Counted from the first letter of the stretch, positions 52,271 to 63,078 are shown. The stretch: DNA of 64,000 nt from an uncultured Sphingomonadaceae bacterium (GCA_947258815.1 CAMYJW010000015.1:161397-225396); one strand, 5' to 3'. A program made the numbers and translations. Notes: generated by a model not told the origin, from the sequence alone.

Positions 52271-52782
52271 CGGACGATCCGAGCGGCCAGAATGTCCGTG
52301 CCGTCCAGCGCTTCAAGCTGGTTGCACAGCGCCAGAACCTGCCCGGCCAGCCGCGCCTTGTCTGCGTCATCGTTCAATGTCACGTTGCGTTCAAGCACGG
52401 GGATCAGGGTGGTTTCATCGCGCGGTGAAAGATCGCGCAGTGCCCCCATTCTGCCGCCCAGCGTTCCCATCAGTTTGCCGATGCGCTTGCCCACCACCAG
52501 ATCGCCAACGCCCGACTCGCGCAGTTGCCCGTCCATATCCTCGACAAAGATCTCGGTGAGCCTGACGGACGGTTCGATCAGCGCTTCCTCGCGCTCCATC
52601 CGCAAAAGCACGAGGGAGAGAACCAGCGTGATCATATCGAACCGGCCGGGCACGCTGTCTGTCACGCCGCATTGGGCATACCATTGCGGTTCGCGCGCGA
52701 TTTCCACCACGCGATGCCATAGCGGTCGCACCGCTTCACGATCGGCGGGGGATTTTCCGAACAGGCGGGAGAGGAAGGACAA
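52267..52782 (-). CDS. Ubiquinol-cytochrome c chaperone-like protein
   Basis: A 171-residue protein of the CBP3-type (Ubiq_cyt_C_chap) family: ARLPQWYAQ-type region seen as AREPQWYAQCGVTDSVPGRF, then MITLVLSLVLLRME, then VRLTEIFVEDMDGQLRESGV and KRIGKLMGTLGGR. In mitochondria the relative helps assemble cytochrome bc1; the bacterial role is presumed similar. It is in an operon with yceD. Confidence 0.85.
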   Translation of the reverse strand: MSFLSRLFGKSPADREAVRPLWHRVVEIAREPQWYAQCGVTDSVPGRFDMITLVLSLVLLRMEREEALIEPSVRLTEIFVEDMDGQLRESGVGDLVVGKRIGKLMGTLGGRMGALRDLSPRDETTLIPVLERNVTLNDDADKARLAGQVLALCNQLEALDGTDILAARIVR

Positions 52783-52943
52783 CGAGCAGGCACCTTTCGT
52801 TCAGCGGCAATTCAATTGGCGGGCAACACTGTGCGCGCCATTGCGATGTGCCGGTTTGCGGCCTAAGGCTTGTCGCCGATATATGTGCAGACGGGCAACT
52901 GGCAATGGCCAGAGAGCCATATCTGATACTGGAGCGAGAGAAA

Positions 52944-53429
52944 ATGCGGATGAACGGTCGGTTTGCATGGATGGCTGGGGCGGCGCTGGGCGTTGCGGTG
53001 CTCGCCAGTGGCTGCACCTCGATCAAGAACCATCGCGGCTATGTGGTCGATCAGGCGCTGCTTGATGCGATTCAGCCGGGCGTTGACAATCGCACATCGG
53101 TTGAACGCACGCTGGGCCGCCCGACTTTCATCAGCCAGTTCGGCTCGAAAGACTGGTATTATATTTCGCAGGATACCAAAACCCCGGCCTTCCGCCGCCC
53201 GCGCACCAGCGAGCAGACAGTGCTGCGCGTTCAGTTCGATCCATCGGGCAATGTTGCCGCGGTTGATCGCAAAGGCATGGAGCAAGTCGCGCGGATCGAT
53301 CCGGAAGGTGACAAGACACCAACACTGGGGCGCGATCGCAGTTTCCTTGAAGACCTGTTCGGCAATGTCGGTTCGGTCGGCGGCGTTGGCGGCGCGGCAC
53401 CAAGCGGGCCGGGCCCGAACGGCAGCTGA
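52944..53429 (+). CDS. bamE: BamE/SmpA-family outer-membrane lipoprotein
   Basis: A 161-residue lipoprotein (GVAVLASGCTS lipobox). The BamE fold is seen in IQPGVDNRTSVERTLGRPTF and KDWYYISQDTKTPAF, followed by TVLRVQFDPSGNVAAVDR. It assists the BAM beta-barrel assembly complex. ATG 52944 is taken because the signal peptide starts there; the frame runs further upstream. Confidence 0.87.
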   Translation: MRMNGRFAWMAGAALGVAVLASGCTSIKNHRGYVVDQALLDAIQPGVDNRTSVERTLGRPTFISQFGSKDWYYISQDTKTPAFRRPRTSEQTVLRVQFDPSGNVAAVDRKGMEQVARIDPEGDKTPTLGRDRSFLEDLFGNVGSVGGVGGAAPSGPGPNGS

Positions 53430-53531
53430 TCCTCGCAGCCTGTGAGAAGCGGGGCAGGCCGGGTTGCGCAGGTCCGGCGTTTGCCAGGGTAAACCAAAAA
53501 CCTCCATTGAAGCTCGCGCATCGCGGCATAT

Positions 53532-54113
53532 ATGCCCAACATGGATAACAACGCGGCAAGCCACGGCCTCACCCAGTGGCACGGAACCACCATCATCGGC
53601 GTCAAGAAAGGCGGCAAAACCGTCATCGCCGGTGACGGGCAGGTTTCGATGGGCAATACGGTGATGAAACCCAACGCCCGCAAAGTGCGCCGGATTGGCG
53701 AAGGCGGGCCCGAAAAGGGCAAGGTGATTGCCGGTTTCGCAGGCGCAACTGCCGATGCCTTCACATTGTTTGAACGGCTGGAAAGCAAGCTGGAACAATA
53801 TCGCGGGCAACTGATGCGCGCTGCGGTTGAACTGGCAAAGGACTGGCGGACCGACAAGTATCTGCGCAATCTCGAAGCGCTGATGATCGTTGCCGATGCT
53901 GAAACGATGCTGATCCTTACCGGCAATGGCGATGTGCTGGAACCCGAAGCCGGAATCGCCGCGATCGGTTCTGGCGGGAACTATGCCCTGTCGGCCGCGC
54001 GCGCGCTGGTTGATTATGAAGACGATGCCGAAAAGATTGCACGCCGGGCGATGGAAGTTGCCGCGGACGTTTGCGTTTTCACCAATGACCGGGTGACGAT
54101 CGAAGTGATCTGA
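53532..54113 (+). CDS. hslV: HslV (ClpQ), ATP-dependent protease peptidase subunit
   Basis: A 193-residue protein. The propeptide ends before [20 protein letters not shown], whose first Thr becomes the nucleophile. [20 protein letters not shown] and [13 protein letters not shown] are conserved proteasome-like segments. It forms the proteolytic double ring with HslU, encoded 49 bp downstream. Confidence 0.95.
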   Translation: MPNMDNNAASHGLTQWHGTTIIGVKKGGKTVIAGDGQVSMGNTVMKPNARKVRRIGEGGPEKGKVIAGFAGATADAFTLFERLESKLEQYRGQLMRAAVELAKDWRTDKYLRNLEALMIVADAETMLILTGNGDVLEPEAGIAAIGSGGNYALSAARALVDYEDDAEKIARRAMEVAADVCVFTNDRVTIEVI

Positions 54114-54162
54114 ATGATCGCCTCGCCGCCCCGACCCGGAACCCCCGAACTTTCAGGATATC

Positions 54163-55464
54163 ATGAACGCACAGCTTACTCCCAAGGCGATTGTCGCCGC
54201 TCTTGATGAACACATTATCGGCCAGGCCGATGCCAAGCGCGCAGTTGCCGTTGCGCTGCGCAATCGTTGGCGGCGTCAGCGCCTTTCGGATGAATTGCGT
54301 GATGAAGTGACCCCCAAGAACATCCTGATGATCGGCCCCACCGGCTGCGGCAAGACCGAGATCAGCCGGCGGCTGGCAAAACTTGCCGATGCGCCGTTCG
54401 TCAAGGTTGAAGCCACCAAGTTCACCGAAGTTGGCTATGTTGGCCGCGATGTGGAACAGATCGCGCGTGATCTGGTGGAAGATGCGATCCGGCTGGAAAA
54501 GGATCGACGCCGCGAATCGGTGCGCGAAGCCGCCAGTCAGGCCGCGATGGAGCGGCTGCTTGATGCGCTGGTCGGGGAAAATGCGTCTGAGGCAACGCGG
54601 GCGAGTTTCCGTCAGCGCGTCGTTGAAGATGCGATGAACGATACCGAAGTCGAGATAGAGATCGAGGATACCGCAGCGCCGCAAATGGAAATTCCCGGCA
54701 TGGGTGGCTCGGTCGGCATGATCAACCTGTCAGACATCATGGGCAAGGCGTTTGGCCAGCAAAACCTCAAGCGCCGCAAGCTCAAAGTGCCCGAAGCATG
54801 GGACAAGCTGGTTGACGAAGAATCGGAAAAGCGCATGGATCAGGACGATGTCGCGCGCGTCGCCCTGCAGAACGCGGAAACCAACGGCATCGTTTTTCTG
54901 GATGAGATCGACAAGATCGCGGTCAGCGATGTGCGCGGCGGATCGGTCAGCCGCGAAGGCGTGCAGCGCGATTTGCTGCCACTCATCGAAGGCACAACGG
55001 TCGCCACAAAATATGGCCCGATGAAAACCGATCATGTGTTGTTTATCGCCAGCGGCGCGTTTCACGTTGCCAAACCATCGGACATGCTGCCCGAATTGCA
55101 GGGGCGCTTGCCGATCCGGGTGGAACTGAAAGCGCTGACCGAAGCGGATTTCGTGCGGATTCTTTCCGAAACCCGCGCCAATCTGGTCGAACAGTATTGC
55201 GCACTGATCGAAACCGAAAAGGTCAACCTCGATTTTACGGCACAGGCGGTTGATGAAGTCGCGAAGATTGCGGCGCGGGTGAACGAAAGTGTCGAGAATA
55301 TCGGCGCCCGCCGCTTGCAGACGGTGATGGAAAAGCTACTTGAAGAACTGAGCTTTGAAGCAGAGGACCGCGCCGGTGAGACGGTGAAGATCGATGCGGC
55401 CTATGTGCAGGCGCGGCTTTCCGGCCTTGCCGACGATACCGATCTTTCGCGTTACATCCTCTAG
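54163..55464 (+). CDS. hslU: HslU (ClpY), unfoldase ATPase
   Basis: A 433-residue AAA+ protein. The start [20 protein letters not shown] is typical. Walker A is GPTGCGKT (residues 58-65), Walker [14 protein letters not shown], and an I domain (about residues 110-230) separates them. The C-terminus LSRYIL docks into HslV. It unfolds and feeds substrates into HslV. Confidence 0.95.
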   Translation: MNAQLTPKAIVAALDEHIIGQADAKRAVAVALRNRWRRQRLSDELRDEVTPKNILMIGPTGCGKTEISRRLAKLADAPFVKVEATKFTEVGYVGRDVEQIARDLVEDAIRLEKDRRRESVREAASQAAMERLLDALVGENASEATRASFRQRVVEDAMNDTEVEIEIEDTAAPQMEIPGMGGSVGMINLSDIMGKAFGQQNLKRRKLKVPEAWDKLVDEESEKRMDQDDVARVALQNAETNGIVFLDEIDKIAVSDVRGGSVSREGVQRDLLPLIEGTTVATKYGPMKTDHVLFIASGAFHVAKPSDMLPELQGRLPIRVELKALTEADFVRILSETRANLVEQYCALIETEKVNLDFTAQAVDEVAKIAARVNESVENIGARRLQTVMEKLLEELSFEAEDRAGETVKIDAAYVQARLSGLADDTDLSRYIL

Positions 55465-55480
55465 TAACAGGCCCGGTTTT

Positions 55481-55684
55481 ATGCACCAGACGCCCGACGA
55501 CAAACCGATTTATCGGCTGCTGACCGGCAAGGACGACCGCGCGTTCTGCGATCGCGTGTCCGAAGCGCTGGAACAGGGCTGGCGGCTTTATGGTTCGCCT
55601 ACGCTGGCGTGGGACGTTGAAAGCAATTGCATGAAAGCCGCGCAGGCCGTGGTCTGGAAAGACGCGGACGTTGTGAAGGGCTGA
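55481..55684 (+). CDS. DUF1737 small protein
   Basis: A 67-residue protein (PIYRLLTGKDDRAFCDRVSE, then GWRLYGSPTLAWD, then AAQAVVW). This is the DUF1737 family, short proteins of unknown function. It lies 16 bp after hslU, in line with it. The start at 55481 is the only sensible ATG; upstream frame overlaps hslU. Confidence 0.8.
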   Translation: MHQTPDDKPIYRLLTGKDDRAFCDRVSEALEQGWRLYGSPTLAWDVESNCMKAAQAVVWKDADVVKG

Positions 55685-55730
55685 GCGACTTTGTTGGCAG
55701 GGAAGTGATGGACGTCCTCCAAAACCCACC

Positions 55731-56000
55731 CGCCCGGCGCTTGAGGCCAGACAGATAACGGTGCGCCCGAGAACTGGAGAGACATCGAACCCATTGGGTT
55801 CGCAAGGCCGACTGGCCGCCCGAGCTTATGCGAGGAAAGCCAAGGCTACGGAGGCAGCCGCCCGGCGCTTGAGGCCAGACAGATAACGGTGCGCCCGAAC
55901 TTTAGCGACATCGAACCCATTGGGTTCGCAAGGCCGACTGGCCGCCCGAGCTTATGCGAGGAAAGCCAAGGCTGCGGAGGCAGCCGCCCGGCGCTTGAGG
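55731..56000. repeat. Tandem repeat, two ~127 bp units and a partial third
   Basis: Unit 1 (55731-55858, 128 bp) and unit 2 (55859-55984, 126 bp) begin CGCCCGGCGCTTGAGG and are nearly identical, differing mainly in a short stretch after GCGCCCGA and at one A/G site. A 16 bp third start follows at 55985. Each unit can be read as protein-like sequence in one frame, but this repeat has no start or coding signature. It fills the gap between DUF1737 and the convergent SulP gene. Confidence 0.85.
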
Positions 56001-56009
56001 TTCAGCAAA

Positions 56010-57533
56010 TCAGTGCGGGATCGCGCCCAGTTCGACGCCGGTCTTGTCATGCAGTGCGAATTTATCGACGATATCGGCGCTGGCTTCATTGTAGCCGACA
56101 ACCTTTACACTGGCGCCGCCCTTGTCGAGCTTGCCGACGATCTTGTCGAGCGCATCGACCGAGGTGATGTCCCAGAAATGCGCATTGTGCACGTCGATCA
56201 CCACATTCGGCGCGGTTTCCTCATAGGCCTGCATCTGATCGGCGAAGCGGTGAACCGAGGCGAAGAACACTTCGCCCGAAACGCGATAGGTCGATGTCTG
56301 TCCATCGGCGGATACCTCGCGTTCGATGTTGAACAGCTTCTGCACTTTCTGGGCAAAGAAAATGCCGGACAGCAGCACGCCCGCCGCCACACCAAGTGAC
56401 AGGTCATGCGTGCCGACCACCACCACCACCGTGGTCAGCATAACAACGGACGATTGCCATGGATGCTGGCGTAGATTGGGGATCGAGTTCCAGCTGAACG
56501 TGCCGATCGAAACCATGATCATCACCGCAACAAGCGCGGGCATCGGCACTTGTGCCACATAGGGGCCAAGCACGGACAGCAGGATCAGCAGCGTGACGCC
56601 GGCTGTCAGCGATGAAAGCCGTCCGCGTCCGCCCGAAGTGATGTTGATGACCGACTGGCCGATCATCGCGCAGCCGCCCATGCCGCCAAAAAACGCCGCG
56701 CCGATGTTGGCGATGCCCTGTCCGCGGCATTCATAACGCTTGTAGCTATCGGTATCGGTCATATCGTCGACGATCTGCGCGGTCAGCAGCGATTCGAGCA
56801 GGCCGACCGCCGCCATCGCCAGCGAATAAGGCAAAATGATCTGCAGCGTTTCCCAGGTCAGCGGCACTGTGGGCAGCGCAAAGCCCGGCAGGCCATCGGG
56901 CAGTGTGCCCATATCGCTGACGGTCTGAACCGGGAGGCCCATGCTGATCGAGATGATCGAAAGGATGATGATCGCGACCAGCGGAGAAGGGACCGCCTTG
57001 GTGATCCGCGGCAGCAGATAGATGATTGCCAGTCCGCCCGCGACCATCGCGTATGTATGCCAGGTAACGCCGGTCAGCTGCGGCAGCTGGGCCATGAAAA
57101 TCAGGATCGCCAGCGCATTGACGAACCCGGTGATGACCGAGCGGGACACGAACTGCATCACCAGATTAAGCCGCAGCGCGCCCGCGACGATCTGAATGAT
57201 GCCCATCAGGATCGTTGCCGCGAACAGATATTCAACGCCATGTTCGCGCACCAGCGGGCCAACCAGCACGGCAACGGCCGCGGTTGCGGCCGAAATCATG
57301 CCGGGGCGTCCGCCCGTGATTGAAATGATGATTGCGATTACGATCGAGGCATAGAGGCCAACACTGGGATCAACCCCGGCGATAATCGAGAAGCCGATGG
57401 CTTCGGGGATCAGCGCCAGCGCGACGACGATGCCGGCAAGGATATCGGCGCGCGGATTGGCGGTCCAGTTGCGCCGCATCACGTCAAAATACGTCATAAT
57501 CGCATTCCAGAATTCAACTTGGCCGAAAATCAC
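56010..57533 (-). CDS. SulP-family anion transporter with STAS domain
   Basis: A 507-residue protein with about 10-12 membrane helices. It starts [20 protein letters not shown], and [20 protein letters not shown] and [13 protein letters not shown] are conserved SLC26/SulP segments. The C-terminal STAS domain (about residues 410-500) follows. SulP proteins carry sulfate, bicarbonate or dicarboxylates. ATG at 57497 ([11 protein letters not shown]) is an alternative start. In a Sox-positive organism sulfate or bicarbonate handling is plausible, but specificity is not readable. Confidence 0.88.
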   Translation of the reverse strand: MIFGQVEFWNAIMTYFDVMRRNWTANPRADILAGIVVALALIPEAIGFSIIAGVDPSVGLYASIVIAIIISITGGRPGMISAATAAVAVLVGPLVREHGVEYLFAATILMGIIQIVAGALRLNLVMQFVSRSVITGFVNALAILIFMAQLPQLTGVTWHTYAMVAGGLAIIYLLPRITKAVPSPLVAIIILSIISISMGLPVQTVSDMGTLPDGLPGFALPTVPLTWETLQIILPYSLAMAAVGLLESLLTAQIVDDMTDTDSYKRYECRGQGIANIGAAFFGGMGGCAMIGQSVINITSGGRGRLSSLTAGVTLLILLSVLGPYVAQVPMPALVAVMIMVSIGTFSWNSIPNLRQHPWQSSVVMLTTVVVVVGTHDLSLGVAAGVLLSGIFFAQKVQKLFNIEREVSADGQTSTYRVSGEVFFASVHRFADQMQAYEETAPNVVIDVHNAHFWDITSVDALDKIVGKLDKGGASVKVVGYNEASADIVDKFALHDKTGVELGAIPH

Positions 57534-57658
57534 CGGCCTTTTTGGGATGGAACGAGCGCTTTCGCACTCGCAACATGATGGAAAGCGCGCCGCCTAGCGC
57601 GTTGTGGTGGCGAAGGGCAACCGCTAATGCGACACGCTTTCGGTAATTCGGTAGCGCG

Positions 57659-59482
57659 CTATTGGGCGGCTTCGCCCAGTTCATCGGCTTCGGCGGCCTG
57701 GCGTGCCCACATTTCCGCATAAAGCCCGTCGTGGCGCAACAGTTGTCCATGGCCGCCGCTTTCCACCAGCCTGCCATCGCGCAACACGAAGATCGTGTCG
57801 GCATCGGCAATCGTGGAAAGACGGTGCGCGATAGAGATCGTGGTGCGGTTTTCGGCCACGCGGTGAAGCGTGTCGAGAATGTCCTGCTCGGTGCGCGTGT
57901 CGAGCGCGCTGGTTGCCTCGTCCAGCAGCAGGATCGGCGGATTCTTGACCAGCGTGCGTGCAATCGCGACGCGCTGCTTCTCACCGCCCGATAGTTTCAG
58001 GCCGCGCTCGCCCACTTGCGTGTCATAGCCTTTGGGCAGCCTTTCGATCAGCGGCAAAAGCGCGGCGTCGCGGGCGGCGGCTTCGATATCGGTTTGCGGC
58101 GTATCGTTGCGGCCATAGCCGATGTTATAGCCGATGGTGTCGTTCAGCAGCACCGAATCTTGCGGAACGATGCCGATCGCCGCGCGCAGGCTGGCTTGCG
58201 TAACCTTGCTGATATCCTGACCATCAATCAGGATGCGGCCTTCTTGTGGATCGTAAAACCGGAACAGCAGCCGTGCGACGGTTGATTTGCCCGCGCCCGA
58301 GGGGCCGACGATCGCAACTTTCGCGCCGGCAGGCACTTCGAAAGAAAGCCTGTGCAGGATCGTGCGCTCTTCCTCATACCCGAACACCACATTTTCAAAC
58401 GCGACGGTGGGCCGGTTGATCAGCAGCGTCGGTGCGCCGGGTGCATCTTGCACTTCCACTTCGGTGTCCATCAGTCCGAACATCGCGGCCATGTCGATCA
58501 GGCCCTGGCGCACTGTCCGGTAAACCGTGCCCAGCATGTCGAGCGGGCGAAACAGCTGCACCAGATACGTATTGACGAACACCAGATCGCCCACGGTCAG
58601 CGTCCCGCGTGACCAGCCCCACACGGCATAGCCCATCGCGCCTGCCATCAGCAGGTTGACGATCACCGCCTGTGCGATGTTGAGCAGGCCGAGCGAATTT
58701 TCGCTTTTGACCGCCGCTTCCGCCCAGGCGCGGGTGGCCTGCGAATAGCGATCCAGCTCGCGCTGTTCCGCGCCGAAGTATTTCACCGTTTCATAGTTCA
58801 GCAGCGAATCGACCGCGCGGCTCATCACCTGACCATCGAGCCGGTTCATCTTTTCGCGCAGTTTGGTGCGCCATTCGGTGATCCAGCGCGTGATCAGCGC
58901 ATAACTGATAACTGCAAATGCGGTGGCGGCCACAAGGCCAGGGCCGAACTGGAAATAGAAAATCACCGCCACCGCCAGCAGCTCGATCACCGTGGGGGCA
59001 AGATTGAACAGCAGGAAATAGAGCATGATGTCGATGCTCTTGGTCCCGCGTTCCACCACTTTGGTGATTTCGCCGGTGCGGCGGTTGAGATGGAAGCGCA
59101 GCGAAAGCTGATGCAGCCGGGAAAACACGTTTTCGGCCAGCGCGCGCGCCGCGTCCTGGCCGACTTTCTCGAACACCATATTGCGCAACTGATCGAACAG
59201 CACAGCTGCAAAGCGCCCCAGCGCATAAGCAAGCACGAATGCGAAGATCACGGTCAGCACCGGATTTTCGTTTTCCAGCGACATCCCGTCGACGGCCTTC
59301 TTGTAGAAGAAGGGCAGAGACAGCATCGTGCCTTTGGCGGCAACGATCAAAACTACGGCTACGATAATGCGCCAGCGCAGCGCCAGATTATCCTTGGGCC
59401 ACAGATAAGGAAGAAACCGCGCGACCGTGCGCCAGCCGTCGTGGCGGGCGTTGGGATCGTTGATGGCATTATCGGGCGGCAT
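57659..59482 (-). CDS. Atm1/HMT1-type ABC exporter
   Basis: A 607-residue half-transporter. Six membrane helices are fused to an ATPase with Walker A GPSGAGKS, signature LSGGEKQR and Walker B ILLLDEAT. The N-terminal DGWRTVARFLPYLWPKDN and QLSLRFHLNRRTGEITKVVE are typical of the Atm1 group, which exports glutathione-based sulfur or metal species. It is the usual alphaproteobacterial copy linked to Fe-S or heavy-metal homeostasis. Confidence 0.88.
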   Translation of the reverse strand: MPPDNAINDPNARHDGWRTVARFLPYLWPKDNLALRWRIIVAVVLIVAAKGTMLSLPFFYKKAVDGMSLENENPVLTVIFAFVLAYALGRFAAVLFDQLRNMVFEKVGQDAARALAENVFSRLHQLSLRFHLNRRTGEITKVVERGTKSIDIMLYFLLFNLAPTVIELLAVAVIFYFQFGPGLVAATAFAVISYALITRWITEWRTKLREKMNRLDGQVMSRAVDSLLNYETVKYFGAEQRELDRYSQATRAWAEAAVKSENSLGLLNIAQAVIVNLLMAGAMGYAVWGWSRGTLTVGDLVFVNTYLVQLFRPLDMLGTVYRTVRQGLIDMAAMFGLMDTEVEVQDAPGAPTLLINRPTVAFENVVFGYEEERTILHRLSFEVPAGAKVAIVGPSGAGKSTVARLLFRFYDPQEGRILIDGQDISKVTQASLRAAIGIVPQDSVLLNDTIGYNIGYGRNDTPQTDIEAAARDAALLPLIERLPKGYDTQVGERGLKLSGGEKQRVAIARTLVKNPPILLLDEATSALDTRTEQDILDTLHRVAENRTTISIAHRLSTIADADTIFVLRDGRLVESGGHGQLLRHDGLYAEMWARQAAEADELGEAAQ

Positions 59483-59595
59483 GGGCGGCTATGTAGGTGT
59501 TTCGCAGACAAACACAAAGATGGAGCGCCGGATTTTTGGCGAACGATGCCGGTCCGGTGTCTGTTATCCGCGCGACTGTCGAGGTGAGCCCGCTG

Positions 59596-61053
59596 TCAGG
59601 TGGAAGCCCGAAGCAGGCGTCGGCGAACCGGTTCAAGGTTCTCGATAATCACCGTAAGGGCCGGGTGACGCAGGAGCCACAGACCGATCAACCACAAGAT
59701 CACCCCACATCCGGCACTTGCGAGAATCTGCATGATGCCCGCATCCTGCGGGCCATCGGCAATCCGATAGAAGATCAGCGAGGGTGCGATCGCAAGCAGG
59801 GTCACCGCCAGGCTGCGCAGTTGAGTAAGCAGCCAGTCGCGCCATGAAAACCCGGTAATTCGCTGCACGAAACTTGCAAAGAGCACGATCCACAAAAGCC
59901 CGTGGGCGAACCGTGAGGCGACAATTGCTTCCAGGCCGAACGGGATCGCCAGCGCCAGCAGAGTCAATGCGGTTGCCAGATCAAGGAACAGCCGGAACAC
60001 CAGATCTTTCTGCCGGTCGAGCAGGATCGGCAGATCGGCGTTCAGCGGGACCGAAACGAAGCACATCTGCGCCAGTGCCAGCCAGAACAGCAGCGGCGCA
60101 CTTTCCACCCACTTTTCGCCGTAGAGGAAATTGATTGTCGGTTCCGCAAGAACCGCCAGCCCGGCCAGCGCGGGCCACATGATCGCGGTGAATGCTCCGG
60201 TGACCAGAATGTATGGCGGGCCTATCGGTTCTCCGGCGTCCCTGATCTTGCGGAATGCCGGAAAGAAAACCCCGCTGACAGCGCCGACAAGCAGCAGGCG
60301 AAGATGCGCCGCCAGTCCGAATGCGCGCGCGAAGAAGCCAACCGATATGGGGCCGAGCACCCGGCCGATCAGCAGTTCTGGCGCGTGGGTGGTGATCTGC
60401 ATGCATGCAACCAGCACCGTGTTCGTGCCGCCATATGCAAACAGTTTTCCGGTTTGTGACAGGCCCGGAGGCCAGGGTGCGGTCCAGCCTGCGCGCCATT
60501 GGGCGACGATGGCGCGGCCTGCCTGCTGCGCGAATGCGCCCCAGGCCAGCGCCATGGGGCCATGGCCTTTCCAGCCCAGATAGAGCGATACGGTGGCATT
60601 GGCGGTCGCCGCGCCCATATCGACGAGGGCGCTTGATTTGAAATCCAGTTCGCGCTGGCGCAGCGCCTGGGGGACGATGGCGAACGGCACCAGGAAGTAG
60701 GATGAAGCAATCACCAGCGAAATCGGAACCAGCGCTTCGTTATCGTAGAATGCCGAAAGCGGCCAGGTAAGGCCGACACAGATCGCGGCAATCCCCCAGC
60801 TTATCAGCAGTGACAGCGTGAACGCGGTTCTGATCTTCTCGCGGTCAAGATCGCGCTCGCCGTTGATATACCGGCCAACGCCGAAGTCCTGAAGAAATGC
60901 GATCAGGCTGATCGCCGCGAAAGCGATCGAGAACAGGCCCAGTTCCTCGGGCGAGATGAAATAGCGCGCCAGAATCAGGCTGGCCGTGAAAGTCAGAATG
61001 AACGAGTAATACTGCGCGAATAGCGCCCAGCTTGCTGCCCGGAAGACTGACAT
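59596..61053 (-). CDS. Polysaccharide flippase, Wzx-like
   Basis: A 485-residue protein with about 12-14 membrane helices (AQYYSFILTFTASLILARYF, FGVGRYINGERDLDREKIRT). This matches the polysaccharide transport family (WzxC/RfbX), which flips lipid-linked glycans to the periplasm. It ends a three-gene minus-strand unit with two glycosyltransferases, fitting exopolysaccharide or O-antigen synthesis. Confidence 0.83.
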   Translation of the reverse strand: MSVFRAASWALFAQYYSFILTFTASLILARYFISPEELGLFSIAFAAISLIAFLQDFGVGRYINGERDLDREKIRTAFTLSLLISWGIAAICVGLTWPLSAFYDNEALVPISLVIASSYFLVPFAIVPQALRQRELDFKSSALVDMGAATANATVSLYLGWKGHGPMALAWGAFAQQAGRAIVAQWRAGWTAPWPPGLSQTGKLFAYGGTNTVLVACMQITTHAPELLIGRVLGPISVGFFARAFGLAAHLRLLLVGAVSGVFFPAFRKIRDAGEPIGPPYILVTGAFTAIMWPALAGLAVLAEPTINFLYGEKWVESAPLLFWLALAQMCFVSVPLNADLPILLDRQKDLVFRLFLDLATALTLLALAIPFGLEAIVASRFAHGLLWIVLFASFVQRITGFSWRDWLLTQLRSLAVTLLAIAPSLIFYRIADGPQDAGIMQILASAGCGVILWLIGLWLLRHPALTVIIENLEPVRRRLLRAST

Positions 61054-61064
61054 TCCCGCGCGCC

Positions 61065-62054
61065 TCAGGCTGCGACCAGCGCGGCGCCAAGGCGCGCGGC
61101 ATGGGTGAAGTGGCCGGCGCGGGCCAGACGAGGCACCACGCGCCAGAGGTGCGGGCGGGCGCCGGTTTCGCGAACATGTCCGATCAGAACGTCATACCCT
61201 TCGCCTGCCAGTATGTCTGGCGAATAGATGATGCGTTCAAGGATGCGGCTGCGCGCAAAACTGTCTGCCCCACGGGTTTCGAACACGGCATCGAGTGTGC
61301 CGATTTGCGGCAATGTGTCGAACGTATCGACCGGGTCAGGGCGGCCCGCCATCCGTGCTTCATGCGAAAGCCATGCGACAACGCTTGAGAGAGTCTGGTC
61401 AAACAGGTGCTTCGTGCCGGCCTGATCGGAGTGCACCCGATATTCAAGAAGTGGATCGTTCAGGTTGGCCATTTTCGTATGCGGGATCAGCCGCAGGTAA
61501 AGGTCATAGTCCTGCGCAAACCTGAATTGTGCGCGGTATCCGCCCACGTTGCGCATCAGATCGGTGCGAACCATGATCGTTGGGTGGTGCAGATTTACGC
61601 CGTCCCTGAAGTTGGCGACGATATCGTCATGGCATAGCGGCCGCGAGACGGGCGGCCGATCCAGTCTGTCTCCCGTTGTATCGATGATGAAGGAATTCGC
61701 GCCAAGCAAACCATGATCGGGGTTATCATCGAAGAATGCGATTTGTTTCGCAAACCGGTCGGGCAGGGCGATGTCATCCGAATCCATCCGCGCGATCCAG
61801 GGCGCGCGGGCCATGGCGATCATTCGGTTGAGACTGGAAACCAGCCCCCGGTTTTCCTGATGGATCGCCACAATGCGCGAATCCGCGCGGGCATAGTCAT
61901 CAATGACAGCGCCAGAGCCGTCCCGCGAACCGTCATTCACGATGAGAAATTCGAAGTCGGTGAATGTCTGCGACAGGATGCTTTCGATGGCCGGACGCAG
62001 AAACGGTCCGCTGTCATAGACGCTCATTGCTACGCTGATTGTTGGCCGGGTCAT
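61065..62054 (-). CDS. Family 2 glycosyltransferase
   Basis: A 329-residue GT-A enzyme starting RPTISVAMSVYDSGPFLRPA. FEFLIVNDGSRDGS and WIARMDSDDIALPDRF hold the nucleotide-sugar and metal (DxDD) sites. It is in a unit with another glycosyltransferase (1 bp apart) and the flippase (11 bp apart). Donor and acceptor sugars unknown. Confidence 0.87.
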   Translation of the reverse strand: MTRPTISVAMSVYDSGPFLRPAIESILSQTFTDFEFLIVNDGSRDGSGAVIDDYARADSRIVAIHQENRGLVSSLNRMIAMARAPWIARMDSDDIALPDRFAKQIAFFDDNPDHGLLGANSFIIDTTGDRLDRPPVSRPLCHDDIVANFRDGVNLHHPTIMVRTDLMRNVGGYRAQFRFAQDYDLYLRLIPHTKMANLNDPLLEYRVHSDQAGTKHLFDQTLSSVVAWLSHEARMAGRPDPVDTFDTLPQIGTLDAVFETRGADSFARSRILERIIYSPDILAGEGYDVLIGHVRETGARPHLWRVVPRLARAGHFTHAARLGAALVAA

Positions 62055-62055
62055 G

Positions 62056-63078
62056 TCAGGCGGCCCTCTTGCGCCATGGCGGCTTCAGTCCGCCACGGGA
62101 ATGCGCGCGCTTGCGGATCGTCAGCATTGGTCGCGCCAGCCAGGGGAAATGGCGCCAAAGGCTGAAGCACACGGGCCAGTGGGGGCCTGATGACCGATCG
62201 CGGAAGTCACGCAGCGATTCGACGGCTTCGCGTGAGGATTCGGCAATCACGCGATCGATTGCCCGTTCCAGAGCCAGCTCTCTTTCGTATCTGGCTATAA
62301 GATTTGCGAGCAATTCGGCCACCTGTGGGTCAGGCCCGGTGGCGATCAGTTTCTGGTATGTGCGGATCATACCCTGATAGAGTTTCGTCGTCTCTGCCGA
62401 TGCGGATGCCGAACGGACGCGGTAATCACCCAGCACTTTGTCAATATAAAGGACATGACCGCCAAGGGCCATCAGGCGAACCCAGAAATCGAAATCTTCA
62501 CAATGTGCCATCGCGGTGTCGAATCCGCCGATCCGGTCAAAATCCGCCCGGCGGAAGGCTGAGCCGATATAGACGTTGAAGCTGCGGTCGAGCACGTCTG
62601 TCAGCGACCCGTGGATTCCGTCGCTGCTTCCCTGCTTTCGTGAAACGACGAGGTAGTCGTTCGGAACCGCACCGAAGGCGCTGGCGTTGCAGGTCGCGAT
62701 TCTCGCCTGCGGATCGGCATTGAGCGCGTCGACCATCGAGGCAAGATGTGTCGGCCGAAGCAGGTCATCGCCGTCGAGAAGCGCGATAAGGGGCGCGGAG
62801 GTAATGGCAATCGCGGTATTGCGCGCAGCCGAGACTCCGTGGTTTCCGGTCTGGAGAAACCGGATGCGCGGATCGGAAAGATATGGCCCGACCGCTCCGG
62901 CGACGTCATCGGGCGCACCGTCGTCGATCACCACGCATTCCCAATTCTGAAAAGTCTGGGCGCTGAGCGAATCAAGCGATTGTCCAAGCAGGTGCGCAAC
63001 CCCGTATGCGGGAACGATAACGGCGATGCGCGGCGCCGCTTCGGGTGTTTGGGACGGCAGAGGGCTGTGACCGGTCAT
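62056..63078 (-). CDS. Family 2 glycosyltransferase
   Basis: A 340-residue GT-A enzyme (PRIAVIVPAYGVAHLLGQSL, then WECVVIDDGAPDDVAG, then PLIALLDGDDLLRPTHL with the DxDD metal site). The C-terminus is basic. It is the first gene of the three-gene polysaccharide unit and faces away from the rRNA operon. About 200 bp upstream contain no other gene. Confidence 0.87.
   Translation of the reverse strand: MTGHSPLPSQTPEAAPRIAVIVPAYGVAHLLGQSLDSLSAQTFQNWECVVIDDGAPDDVAGAVGPYLSDPRIRFLQTGNHGVSAARNTAIAITSAPLIALLDGDDLLRPTHLASMVDALNADPQARIATCNASAFGAVPNDYLVVSRKQGSSDGIHGSLTDVLDRSFNVYIGSAFRRADFDRIGGFDTAMAHCEDFDFWVRLMALGGHVLYIDKVLGDYRVRSASASAETTKLYQGMIRTYQKLIATGPDPQVAELLANLIARYERELALERAIDRVIAESSREAVESLRDFRDRSSGPHWPVCFSLWRHFPWLARPMLTIRKRAHSRGGLKPPWRKRAA

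Noticed and set aside
55731..56000. CRISPR array
   Set aside because: The units are 126-128 bp nearly identical tandem copies with no short repeat/spacer alternation; no cas genes are present anywhere in the window.
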